In this document: piece after piece, positions 8,860-16,938 of the stretch
How the letters are laid out: the number at the start of each line of letters is the position of its first letter
Numbering within the stretch: the first letter of the stretch is position 1
Assembly (NCBI GenBank): GCA_963711635.1
Contig: CAVQEZ010000011.1
Location: 98,470 to 162,469, forward strand
From: CADEED01 sp963711635
GTDB lineage: Bacteria > Pseudomonadota > Gammaproteobacteria > Steroidobacterales > Steroidobacteraceae
DNA: 64,000 nt
Direction of reading: 5' to 3'
Position numbers and translations under genes: made by a program
The notes under the pieces: model-generated
What the model was told of the DNA's origin: nothing
Database searches by the model: none
Seen by the model: only the letters and a program-made list of their open reading frames with translations

Positions 8860-10434
8860 TCACGGCTCCGAAGATCGATAGTGATCCTGCATCGGGTAGC
8901 GACGCGCATACCAGGCGAAGGCAAGCGCGACGACCAGCGCGAACGCCGCGAAGAAGAACATGAGGAATGCGTTTTCCGTGAGACCGGTATCCGCGACGCG
9001 CGATATCACCGCTTCGTTGCGCACGCTCGCATTGACCACGAGCACCCACAGATTTCCGACCGTCACCGACAGATACCAGAACGCCATGATCACGCCTTTC
9101 ATGGATTGCGGCGCCTGGCTGTACGCAAACTCGAGCCCCGTCGCCGACACCAGCACCTCGCCGAACGTGAGCAGTACATAGGGCAGCACCTGCCAGACGA
9201 TGGAAACCGCATCGCCATGGTCGATCGAAAGCTGGATGGCGCCTGCCGCGATCCACGCGAGACCCGAAAACGCGATGCCGAAACCCATCCGCCGCAGCGG
9301 TGTCACCTCGACACCCAGGCGGCGCAGTGCCGGATAGAGGACGAGGTTGTTGAACGGAATCAGGATCATGACGAGCGCCGGATTCAGCGCCTGCATCTGC
9401 GCGGATGAAAACCACTCGGGCTTCACCATCTGGTCCGCCTGCAGGATCCACGTCGATGCCTTCTGATCGAACAGCGACCAGAATGGCGTCACGAGCGCGA
9501 ATACGATGAGGATGCGCAGCACGGCGCGGACGCCCTCGATGCGTTCAGGAGGATGAACCGTGCTCGCGCGATCGAGTTGCAGGTACGCACCGGTGCCGCC
9601 GAACGTCAGCAAGAAGACGAGAGCGAGGCATGCTGATATCACGAAGCCGAAGGACTCCATCAACGCAAACGCACCGAGGGCCAGCGTGGCGCCGATGGCG
9701 GCGATGCTGAGCCCTGGGCGCCCCTGTCCCTCGCCGCGAGACCATAGCGCGGTGCGCGCGACGCGCAGAAATGAATGCGGGTCGGCGGTTGTGGGCGGAA
9801 CGTTCACGTATTTCTTGCGCCCCGCCCAGAAGATGACAGTGGCGATGAACATCAGGATTCCCGGGATGCCGAATGCCACCGCCGCGCCATACTTGCGCAG
9901 AAAAATGGGCATGAGCAGCGAGGCGAAGAACGACCCGAAGTTGATGGTCCAGTAGAAGGCATCGAACACGATCTTGGCGATGTGTTTGTTGCTCTGATCG
10001 AATTGATCGCCGACGAACGAAACGACCAGTGGTTTGATGCCGCCGGAACCCAGCGCGATGAGGAACAGCCCGATGTAGAAGCCCGTGCGGTTGTCGTCGA
10101 ACGCCGCGAGGCACGCATGTCCGGCGCAGTAGACGAGCGACAGCCACAGGATCGTGCGGTACTTGCCGAGTAGCCGGTCGGCGATCCAGCCGCCGAGCAG
10201 CGGGAAGAAGTACACGCCGATCACGAAGGAATGAAACACGTCCTTGGCGAGCCCGGCACGCTCGGCTTCGGGTGCGTACAGCAGGAGTGAGCTCACGAGG
10301 AACGGCGTCAGGATGTTGCGCATCCCGTAGAAGCTGAAGCGCTCGCAGGCCTCGTTACCGATGATGTAGGGAACCTGCCGCGGCAAATGCGCCTTGGCGG
10401 ATGCCGCTCGTGGGTTGACTTCGGTGCTGGACAT
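8860..10434 (-). CDS. Proton-dependent oligopeptide transporter (POT/PTR family)
   Basis: Inner-membrane di/tripeptide-proton symporter with about 12-14 hydrophobic helices. Start chosen at MSSTEVNPRAA, since the family begins shortly before IIGNEACERFSFYGMR, the POT helix 1 motif with the ExxERFxYYG-type signature. Further hallmarks are FFPLLGGWIADR and GSGGIKPLVVSFVGDQFD. A late QAPQSMKGVIMAFWYL also matches the family. The gene is divergent from the second M48 protease (134-base gap). Peptide import fits the several peptidases in the region. Confidence 0.92.
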   Translation of the reverse strand: MSSTEVNPRAASAKAHLPRQVPYIIGNEACERFSFYGMRNILTPFLVSSLLLYAPEAERAGLAKDVFHSFVIGVYFFPLLGGWIADRLLGKYRTILWLSLVYCAGHACLAAFDDNRTGFYIGLFLIALGSGGIKPLVVSFVGDQFDQSNKHIAKIVFDAFYWTINFGSFFASLLMPIFLRKYGAAVAFGIPGILMFIATVIFWAGRKKYVNVPPTTADPHSFLRVARTALWSRGEGQGRPGLSIAAIGATLALGAFALMESFGFVISACLALVFLLTFGGTGAYLQLDRASTVHPPERIEGVRAVLRILIVFALVTPFWSLFDQKASTWILQADQMVKPEWFSSAQMQALNPALVMILIPFNNLVLYPALRRLGVEVTPLRRMGFGIAFSGLAWIAAGAIQLSIDHGDAVSIVWQVLPYVLLTFGEVLVSATGLEFAYSQAPQSMKGVIMAFWYLSVTVGNLWVLVVNASVRNEAVISRVADTGLTENAFLMFFFAAFALVVALAFAWYARRYPMQDHYRSSEP

Positions 10435-10567
10435 CAATGCGTGCCCTCGAATGGTCTTCTGAAGCGGCGTCGGCGGTGAATATGACCGCAAGCGGATCCC
10501 GTCTGATATTCCAGCCGGGATCAAACACGTATACAAGCGAAACCTCGGTCACCGGAGGTTTTCTCCC

Positions 10568-12151
10568 ATGTGTCGCCCGACGTTCGTCCGCTTACCCTTT
10601 CTCATTGTTTTGCTGTGCACGCTCGTCACGGCGTGCGGCGTAAACCCGGTTACGAAGAAGAAGGAAATCCAGTTCGTCTCCGAATCGCAGGAGTTGCAGA
10701 TCGGCGAGAACAACTATTCGCCGACGCGCCAGGGCGAGGGCGGGGACCTCACTGTGCTGCCGGAGCTCACGACCTACGTGAACGGCGTGGGCCAGAAGCT
10801 CGCGGCCGTCTCGGATCGCAAGCTGCCGTATGAATTCGTGGTGCTCAACAACTCGGTGCCCAATGCCTGGGCGCTGCCCGGCGGCAAGATCGGCGTGAAT
10901 CGCGGCCTGTTGACCGAGCTGAAGAACGAAGCGGAGCTGGCCGCGGTGCTCGGCCACGAAATCGTGCACGCCGCCGCGCGGCACGGCGCCAAGGCGCAGG
11001 AGCGCGGCACGATGATGCAGGTGGGCATGGTCGCGGCACAGATGGGCGCAGCCATGAGCGGCGCCAACTCGGATGTCGCCAGCCTCGCGCTGGGTGGCGC
11101 CGGAGTCGGCCTGCAGATGATCCAGATGAAATATGGCCGCGACCAGGAGCTCGAGAGCGATCAGTACGGAATGAAATACATGAAGTCCGCGGGCTTCGAT
11201 CCGTGGGGCGCGGTGACTCTGCAGGAAACCTTCGTACGCCTGTCGGAAGCCGGCGGTGCCAAGCAGCAGAGCTGGATGGAAGGCCTGTTTGCGTCTCACC
11301 CGCCCTCTCAGGAGCGCGTCGACAAGAACAAACAAACCGCTGAAACGCTCGGGCGCGGGGGCGAGGTCGGCGCCGAATCCTTTGCGGCCGCGACGCGGCA
11401 GCTTCGCCAGATGAAGCCGGCCTACGACAAGCACGACCAGGCCATGGCTGCCGCACAGAAAAAGGACTATTCGGAAGCGAAGAAGCTCGCGGGGGAGGCG
11501 GCGAAGGCCGTGCCCAACGAAGGCATCTTCCACGTGCTGCTTGGCCAGATCGCGCTCGCCGAGAAGCAGCCCGAGGCCGCCGCAGGCGCATTCGACAAGG
11601 CCATGCAGTTGAGTCCCAACTACTTCGCGCCGTACCTCGGCGCCGGAGTCGCCCAGACGCAGCTCGGCAACAAGCAGAAGGCCGAGGAGTACCTGAAGCG
11701 CAGCGCGCAGATGCTGCCGACGGCGCCCGCGGCGTTTTATCTCGGCAATCTGGCGCGCGAACGGGGTGACATCGCGGCGGCGCGTGAGTACTACCAGGCC
11801 GCGGCGAGCTCGCAGAGTCCCATCGGCCAGGCCGCGGCGGTGGAATTCACGAAGATGGATCTACCGCAAAATCCTGGCAACTACGTTGGCGCGGGCGGCC
11901 AGTTCGATGCGCAGGGGAGGCTCATGGTGGTGGTGCAGAATCGTTCCAAGGTGCCGCTCGATACCATCCAGGTGACGCCCGTGCTGATCGATGTCGCCGG
12001 GCGTGTGGTGCAGCAGGGCGATCCGGTGGTCATCCGCGCGGTGCTCAAACCAGGCGAGCAGGCCGCGGCGGCAAGCGGCATCGGCAGCATCACGCAGGAA
12101 CAAATGCAGGCACTGCGTTTCCGTGTGGACGGCGCCAAAGTTGCGGAGTGA
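10568..12151 (+). CDS. M48-family metalloprotease lipoprotein with TPR repeats
   Basis: A 527-residue lipoprotein (lipobox LVTAC, Cys23) with an M48 catalytic domain. Zinc motif HEIVH (His130, Glu131, His134) and third ligand in DQELESDQYG. Residues about 280-420 hold TPR-type helical repeats (KKDYSEAKKLAGEAAK, LSPNYFAPYLGAGVAQTQLG), and the C-terminal 90 residues form a beta-rich domain seen in longer BepA-like proteins. It probably degrades misfolded envelope proteins. It differs from the 5843 protein in being lipid-anchored and longer. Confidence 0.9.
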   Translation: MCRPTFVRLPFLIVLLCTLVTACGVNPVTKKKEIQFVSESQELQIGENNYSPTRQGEGGDLTVLPELTTYVNGVGQKLAAVSDRKLPYEFVVLNNSVPNAWALPGGKIGVNRGLLTELKNEAELAAVLGHEIVHAAARHGAKAQERGTMMQVGMVAAQMGAAMSGANSDVASLALGGAGVGLQMIQMKYGRDQELESDQYGMKYMKSAGFDPWGAVTLQETFVRLSEAGGAKQQSWMEGLFASHPPSQERVDKNKQTAETLGRGGEVGAESFAAATRQLRQMKPAYDKHDQAMAAAQKKDYSEAKKLAGEAAKAVPNEGIFHVLLGQIALAEKQPEAAAGAFDKAMQLSPNYFAPYLGAGVAQTQLGNKQKAEEYLKRSAQMLPTAPAAFYLGNLARERGDIAAAREYYQAAASSQSPIGQAAAVEFTKMDLPQNPGNYVGAGGQFDAQGRLMVVVQNRSKVPLDTIQVTPVLIDVAGRVVQQGDPVVIRAVLKPGEQAAAASGIGSITQEQMQALRFRVDGAKVAE

Positions 12152-12191
12152 AGGCGCAGGGACGTTCACCGGTCATGAGCACCCCGTGTCA

Positions 12192-14432
12192 TCAATTGCA
12201 GCCCGCCGCGTTGATGCCGCCGCTTCCGGACACCGTGACCGTGTCGATATTCGACAGCCCGTTCGCAGTCGTGGCGACGAGGTGTACGTCGTTCGCGCCT
12301 GCGTTCAGTGTCACGGTGGCCGTGCCCGTGTTCGACCACGTGGTCCAACTGCCGGTGCCTGGCAGCGACACGCTCGAAGTCACCGTCGCACCGTTGACGC
12401 GCACGCTGCCGGTTCGATCCGTGGTGGTGCCGTTGGCATGGCGCCATTGCAGCGTGTAGCTGCCACTTGCAGTGGCGTTCACTCGCCAGCGCACCGCCGT
12501 GCCCGAGGCATTGTTGGTGTTGGCGAAGCCGGTGCCGGTGAAACCCGCCTGATTGTTGTCGATGGTGCCGTCGACGCCGCAGAAGCCTGTGGTGTTCTCC
12601 TGGATCGTGACGCTTCCGCCGGTTGAACCGCCGCCGAGCGCAATGGCCCCCGCCGAGGCCGTGAGGACCACTCGGTCGAGCCTGGCGCCATCTTCGCGCC
12701 GCAAAATTCGCAACGTGTGATTGCCGGCCGGCAGGCTGTTGAACGTCGCCGGCGTCAAGGTCTGCCAGCCACCGCCGGACACGTTGTTCTGCGTGACCCA
12801 GGCGCCGGCATCCAGCTTGTAATAGAACGAATCATCGCCGGCATTCGGCATGCTGGCCTGGATGTCGAAGCGGACGTTCGCGGTCTGCGAAAGCGTGAAC
12901 GGAATTTCCACGCGGCCCGTGGCCGTATCCGAGGGAGTGGCCAATACCTGGTTCGCGCCATTGTTAGGCCACTGGATGAATTGCCCGCCCGATGCCGTCC
13001 CATCGGAACCCACGGCGAACGGCGCGAAGCTGCCCTGACTGGACAGACTCTCCAGCTCGAGCTGCAGCGCGCTGCCGCCCGGTGTGCCGGTGGCGAACCG
13101 CCACCAGTCGACGTTGAACAGCGTGCCGCTCCCGCCGGTGAATCGCAGGAAGACGTTATGCAGTCCGGTCACGGAGTTGATTGCCGCCGAGACCGTCTGC
13201 CAGTTCTGCCAGCCTCCCGTGTTGCCGAGGCTGACCGAACCCACCGGTGCGTTGTTCAGATTGTCCAGTACGATCTGGATCGTGCCGCCGCTCGTCGCCG
13301 ACGCCACGCGTGCTTCGAACCGGCCGGCGCCCGCGCCGAAATCGACGTTGGAGATCTGCACCCAGTCGCCATTGTCGATAAATGCCAGGTTTCTGGCACC
13401 TGTCGGAGGACCTTCCGTTTCGATGCCCTGCTCGTTGTCGATGGTCTCTGCTTCATTGACCACATAAGGATCGACGTTCTTGAGCTTGGGCACGCCTGCC
13501 GGACCGTTTGCCACCTGCTGGATCGTGCCATCGGCGTTGTAGAACAGCCGGTCGACGTTGATGGAGCGCTGGAATAGCGAGGCGCCGCGTTCGTTCGCGA
13601 TGGCGCGGTTGTGATAGAAGATGTACGCCTGGCCGTTGAATTCCACGATCGATTGATGGTTGTTGTTGCCGTTCTGCCAGGGATTGGGCAGCACGGTGCC
13701 GCGGTACGTGAAGCCCGAGGTCGGGTTGCTGCTCGTCATGTAGTCGATGCGCATCCCGGTTTCCGGAGTCGTGGAATAGCTCAGGTAATAGACGCCGTTG
13801 CGCTTGTGCATGTACAGCGCTTCGAAGAAGTTAGGCACGTCGAGCGTGATGGCCGCGCCGTTGACGCTGATCATGTCGCTGTTCAAGCGGATCACGCGCG
13901 CGTTGCCGGGCGCACCGCCGCCGAAGTAGAGATACGCCTGGCCGTCGTCATCGACGAACACGCCGGGGTCGAACAGCCATTGGACGTTGGCGTTGGGCGT
14001 ACTGCGGCTGACCAGCGGAGTTCCCCGCGGATCGGTGAACGGGCCAGTGGGGCTGCTGCTCACTGCCACACCGATGGCGTTGGCACCGTCGGGAAAATAC
14101 AGGTAGTAAGTGCCGTTGCGGAAAATCATGTCGGGCGCGTACGCGCGGCTGCCCCAGGTGGTGTCCCGATCGATGTCGAACACGATGCCGTGGTCGCGCC
14201 AATTGATCATGTCGTCCGACGAGAACATGGTGTAGTCGACCATGTCGTAACCGCTCTGGGTGTCCAGGTCGTGCGAGGTGATGACGTACATGCGGTTGTT
14301 GAAAACCCGTGCCGCCGGATCCGCTGTGTAGACATGGGAGACCAGGGGGTTGTCGGCCGTGCAAACGGCCGCAGCGAAGGCGATCGCCGCCGCGCCAAGG
14401 TGGCGCAGTGTGGATTTTTCTCTTCGGTCCAT
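12192..14432 (-). CDS. Secreted glycoside hydrolase family 43 with three carbohydrate-binding modules
   Basis: A 746-residue exported enzyme, probably acting on arabinose/xylose-containing plant polysaccharide. Signal peptide spans residues 11-26. The five-bladed propeller (about 27-320) shows the three GH43 acids: Asp38 (YTADPAARVF), Asp155 (WLFDPGVFVDDDG) and Glu204 (NFFEALYMHKRNG). A CBM6 module (about 330-450) contains DNGDWVQISNVDFG and NVDWWRF. A third module (about 455-600) resembles other beta-sandwich CBMs, and the last (about 610-746) resembles CBM35 with GFCGVDGTIDNNQAGFTGTG. No sugar transporter or other glycosidase lies beside it. Confidence 0.9.
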   Translation of the reverse strand: MDRREKSTLRHLGAAAIAFAAAVCTADNPLVSHVYTADPAARVFNNRMYVITSHDLDTQSGYDMVDYTMFSSDDMINWRDHGIVFDIDRDTTWGSRAYAPDMIFRNGTYYLYFPDGANAIGVAVSSSPTGPFTDPRGTPLVSRSTPNANVQWLFDPGVFVDDDGQAYLYFGGGAPGNARVIRLNSDMISVNGAAITLDVPNFFEALYMHKRNGVYYLSYSTTPETGMRIDYMTSSNPTSGFTYRGTVLPNPWQNGNNNHQSIVEFNGQAYIFYHNRAIANERGASLFQRSINVDRLFYNADGTIQQVANGPAGVPKLKNVDPYVVNEAETIDNEQGIETEGPPTGARNLAFIDNGDWVQISNVDFGAGAGRFEARVASATSGGTIQIVLDNLNNAPVGSVSLGNTGGWQNWQTVSAAINSVTGLHNVFLRFTGGSGTLFNVDWWRFATGTPGGSALQLELESLSSQGSFAPFAVGSDGTASGGQFIQWPNNGANQVLATPSDTATGRVEIPFTLSQTANVRFDIQASMPNAGDDSFYYKLDAGAWVTQNNVSGGGWQTLTPATFNSLPAGNHTLRILRREDGARLDRVVLTASAGAIALGGGSTGGSVTIQENTTGFCGVDGTIDNNQAGFTGTGFANTNNASGTAVRWRVNATASGSYTLQWRHANGTTTDRTGSVRVNGATVTSSVSLPGTGSWTTWSNTGTATVTLNAGANDVHLVATTANGLSNIDTVTVSGSGGINAAGCN

Positions 14433-14579
14433 GGTGTGTTTCCTTCCCTGTGATGGCCCACCGGAGATTCATTCTCGCGGACAGAGCAAGCCAGCATGCA
14501 TGTGGCTATCACTTATCATCCTGCCAAAACGGTTATGGACCTATGTCAATAGCCAGACATCGGGAACCAGAGGATTTCG

Positions 14580-15461
14580 TCAGTGGCCGTCTGACGTCAG
14601 CGGCGGATACTTCTCGCCGAATTTCAGCTCCACATCCAGATTGTTGGCCAGCACCAGCGGGCAATTGAAGTACTCGGAGTGTGCACACAAGAAGCTGTAC
14701 GCAGTGTTGAGGTCGAACGTAATCGTCTGCGGTGGCGATCCCTTCGGGATGTGGATGTCCACCACGCGGCCGCCGCCATAGGTCGTCTTGCCGGAGGTGC
14801 GATCGCGCAGCAGCAGCAGCAATGCCCCGATCTCCTTCCAATCTTTGCGATTACTGTACGTTTTCAGGTCGTACGTCTTGCCTGCGATCCGCGCCTGCAG
14901 CGTGCCGACCACGTACATGGTGCCGGCCTGCTCACGCGAGTCGAGATAGCTCATGGTCACCGGCTGCTCATTGCGCCGGAAAGCCCCCGTGATGACGCCG
15001 CGCGAGTCATAAGGATAGTAGTCGGGCGCCTTGAATCCATTGCGCGCCGGCAGCTTCGCGTTGTAAAGCCAGAGCTTGAGGGTTTTCTCGCGCAACAGCG
15101 TGCCGCGGACCGTCAGGCCGTTCGGCAGCGCGAGCGCCTCGCCAACTGGCTGGAGCAGGTCTCGCTGCTTGATGCCGGGCCCCCGGATGAGTGCCTGTCG
15201 GTCTTTGAACTCTACCTGCGCGATCGTCGTGGGCGGGACCGTCTTGGTCCAACGCAAGCTGTCGACACCGCCTGATGACAGATATGCGCTTTCGCCCGAA
15301 TCGAGCTCCAGCATGTCCTGAATTGCGTAGATGCCGGTCGGTCCGCCGAGTTCTTCGGCGAAAGCTTTCTTGAAGGCGAGCCAGTCCTGGTAGTGCTGCG
15401 AGTCGTCGGCATGTGCGGGCAGAAAAACGAGGAGGAAGGCGCAGCAAATTATCTTTCGCAT
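14580..15461 (-). CDS. Exported DUF1684-family protein
   Basis: A 293-residue protein with signal peptide MRKIICCAFLLVFLPAHA. The C-terminal half matches the DUF1684 pattern: YPYDSRGVITGAF, a DLNTAYSFLCAHSEYFNCPL segment carrying two Cys, and LDVELKFGEK near the end. Function of the family is unknown. The strand matches the downstream GH43 gene, with 147 bases between them. The N-terminal 100 residues contain the DWLAFKKAFAEEL helix typical of the family. Confidence 0.8.
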   Translation of the reverse strand: MRKIICCAFLLVFLPAHADDSQHYQDWLAFKKAFAEELGGPTGIYAIQDMLELDSGESAYLSSGGVDSLRWTKTVPPTTIAQVEFKDRQALIRGPGIKQRDLLQPVGEALALPNGLTVRGTLLREKTLKLWLYNAKLPARNGFKAPDYYPYDSRGVITGAFRRNEQPVTMSYLDSREQAGTMYVVGTLQARIAGKTYDLKTYSNRKDWKEIGALLLLLRDRTSGKTTYGGGRVVDIHIPKGSPPQTITFDLNTAYSFLCAHSEYFNCPLVLANNLDVELKFGEKYPPLTSDGH

Positions 15462-15665
15462 GTTGACCTCCGTGTCAGCCCTGCTCGCTCGTCAGGAGTA
15501 TGCCACATTGGAGCTGCAAATCCCGGCCGCGATCGTCTCTATCTACCTACACCTCGAAAGGGGTAGTGATTCTCCTTCGAATGCGTCACATGCCTGTCGC
15601 GATATGCGTGGTACCTTGCGCCCCCGTCGCCACTCGGCGATTCATCAACCTGAAGGAAAATTCAA

Positions 15666-15854
15666 ATGTCTTCGTCGAATCTTGCCGTGCGCATGGAGCA
15701 CACGGCAACGGATCTGCTTTCTGACCCGCCGCGCGTCTCTCTCCGCATCGTCGCGAGAAACGAGCGTCCGGTGCAGGGCGGTCCGCGCATTTCTTTCACG
15801 AACAGGAAGTTCGTCATTCGCGATCAAGGATTCCGGTACTTCCGCATTCGCTGA
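15666..15854 (+). CDS. Possible 62-residue small protein overlapping a dispersed repeat
   Basis: ORF starting MSSSNLAVRMEHTATDLL with AAGGA nine bases before the ATG. Its C-terminal part, FTNRKFVIRDQ, lies in repeat copy A. Copy B at 24230 encodes FTNRKSVIRDQ in one frame, and two of the three base changes in that block are silent. No known family. It lies in a 480-base gap without any other gene. Confidence 0.28.
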   Translation: MSSSNLAVRMEHTATDLLSDPPRVSLRIVARNERPVQGGPRISFTNRKFVIRDQGFRYFRIR

Positions 15855-15895
15855 TCGTCAACCAACCAGCTCCGCCATCGGTCGCATCCGCGACG
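15779..15895. repeat. Dispersed repeat copy A
   Basis: Bases 15779-15826 match 24230-24279 with few differences (core cgaacaggaag, then cgtcattcg, then gatcaa). A second block AGCTCCGCCATCG followed by TCGCATCCGCGAC is also shared, with about 25 extra bases between the blocks in this copy. The element sits in intergenic DNA. Confidence 0.65.
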
Positions 15896-15945
15896 ATGCG
15901 CGGCAGCGATCAGCCCACGCCGTGGTTTGAAGCTACTATCGTGAA

Positions 15946-16875
15946 GTGATCACTAGACCCTTGGCGTTCGCCACGGCCACGCTTTGTCTCGCAACCCTGC
16001 TCGCGTACGCTGGCCGCTGGTCCTGGTTCTGCGAGTTGCTGGTCAACTTCCGCACGCATTACGCATTGCTGCTGGGCCTCGCGCTGGTCGTTGCCGCTGC
16101 GTTTCGCCACTGGCGCATCGCGGGCCTCGCGGCCATGGGGCTCGCGCTCAATGTCTGGCCGATGTACGGCGCGTTCTTCGGCTCCGGGACGCCACCGGTG
16201 TCGAATGCGCGTGCCGTACGCGTGGCCGCGTTCAACTTGCACATCTCGAACGACAACCTGCCGGGCATCGCCGCGTATCTCGAGTCCCTGGCGGTCGACG
16301 TAGCGGTGCTGGAGGAGTTGTCGCCAGCGAATGCAGACCGACTGGCAGCCCTGCTGCCGCGTCTGCCGCACCGGTACCTGGCCGAAAACGAAGATATCTG
16401 GGGAGTCGTGATCCTGAGCCGCTGGCCGCTGCTCGCGCCGCAGCCCGCGACTCAGGACGGACGGCGCTTCGCGGCGCGCGTCGACGTCGACCTCGGTGAT
16501 CGGAAATTTCGTCTCTACGGCGCCCATCTCAACTGGCCGGTGACCCCGCCCAACGTGCGCGTCCGCAACGCGCAGCTCCAGGCGCTCGGTCGCGAGCTTG
16601 CGCAATGTCCGCAGGCCTGCGTTGTCGTCGGCGATTTCAACACCACACCCTGGTCGAGTCACTTTCGCGACCTGCTCAACTCCGGCGTACACGACTGCGT
16701 TGCCGGCCGCGGATTGCTTGGCACCTGGCCCTCGGGCCTGCCTGCGGTGCTGCGCATCCGCATCGATCAATGCCTCGTCGCCGGCGCGGCGAGTGTAGCC
16801 GACGTGCGCATCGGCGAGAGCGTGGGTTCCGACCACTTCGCGACCATCAACGACTTGCTGATCGGCGGGCCTTGA
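15946..16875 (+). CDS. Membrane-anchored endonuclease/exonuclease/phosphatase (EEP) family protein
   Basis: A 309-residue protein starting with GTG. Three N-terminal hydrophobic segments (to about residue 80) anchor an external EEP domain. EEP landmarks in order: VAAFNLHISND (Asn metal ligand), VAVLEELSP (metal Glu), YGAHLNWP, VVGDFNTTPWS (Asp/Asn pair), IDQCLV and GSDHFATI (catalytic Asp-His). Family members hydrolyse phosphodiesters, including lipids and nucleic acids; substrate is not predictable here. It stands alone upstream of the diheme protein. Confidence 0.87.
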   Translation: MITRPLAFATATLCLATLLAYAGRWSWFCELLVNFRTHYALLLGLALVVAAAFRHWRIAGLAAMGLALNVWPMYGAFFGSGTPPVSNARAVRVAAFNLHISNDNLPGIAAYLESLAVDVAVLEELSPANADRLAALLPRLPHRYLAENEDIWGVVILSRWPLLAPQPATQDGRRFAARVDVDLGDRKFRLYGAHLNWPVTPPNVRVRNAQLQALGRELAQCPQACVVVGDFNTTPWSSHFRDLLNSGVHDCVAGRGLLGTWPSGLPAVLRIRIDQCLVAGAASVADVRIGESVGSDHFATINDLLIGGP

Positions 16876-16910
16876 GATCCGCTGCCTGATCCCTGGAGGT
16901 CATGAATTCC

Positions 16911-16933
16911 GCTCTGTCCTGTAAGACAGGAGC
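16911..16933 (+). promoter_or_regulatory. 5' UTR hairpin covering the Shine-Dalgarno of the diheme protein gene
   Basis: GCTC+TGTC pairs with GACA+(bulged G)+GAGC, leaving a six-base loop. The 3' arm contains the AGGAG that serves the ATG at 16939. Translation could be limited until the helix opens. No aptamer was recognised. Confidence 0.4.
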
Positions 16934-16938
16934 GAGTA

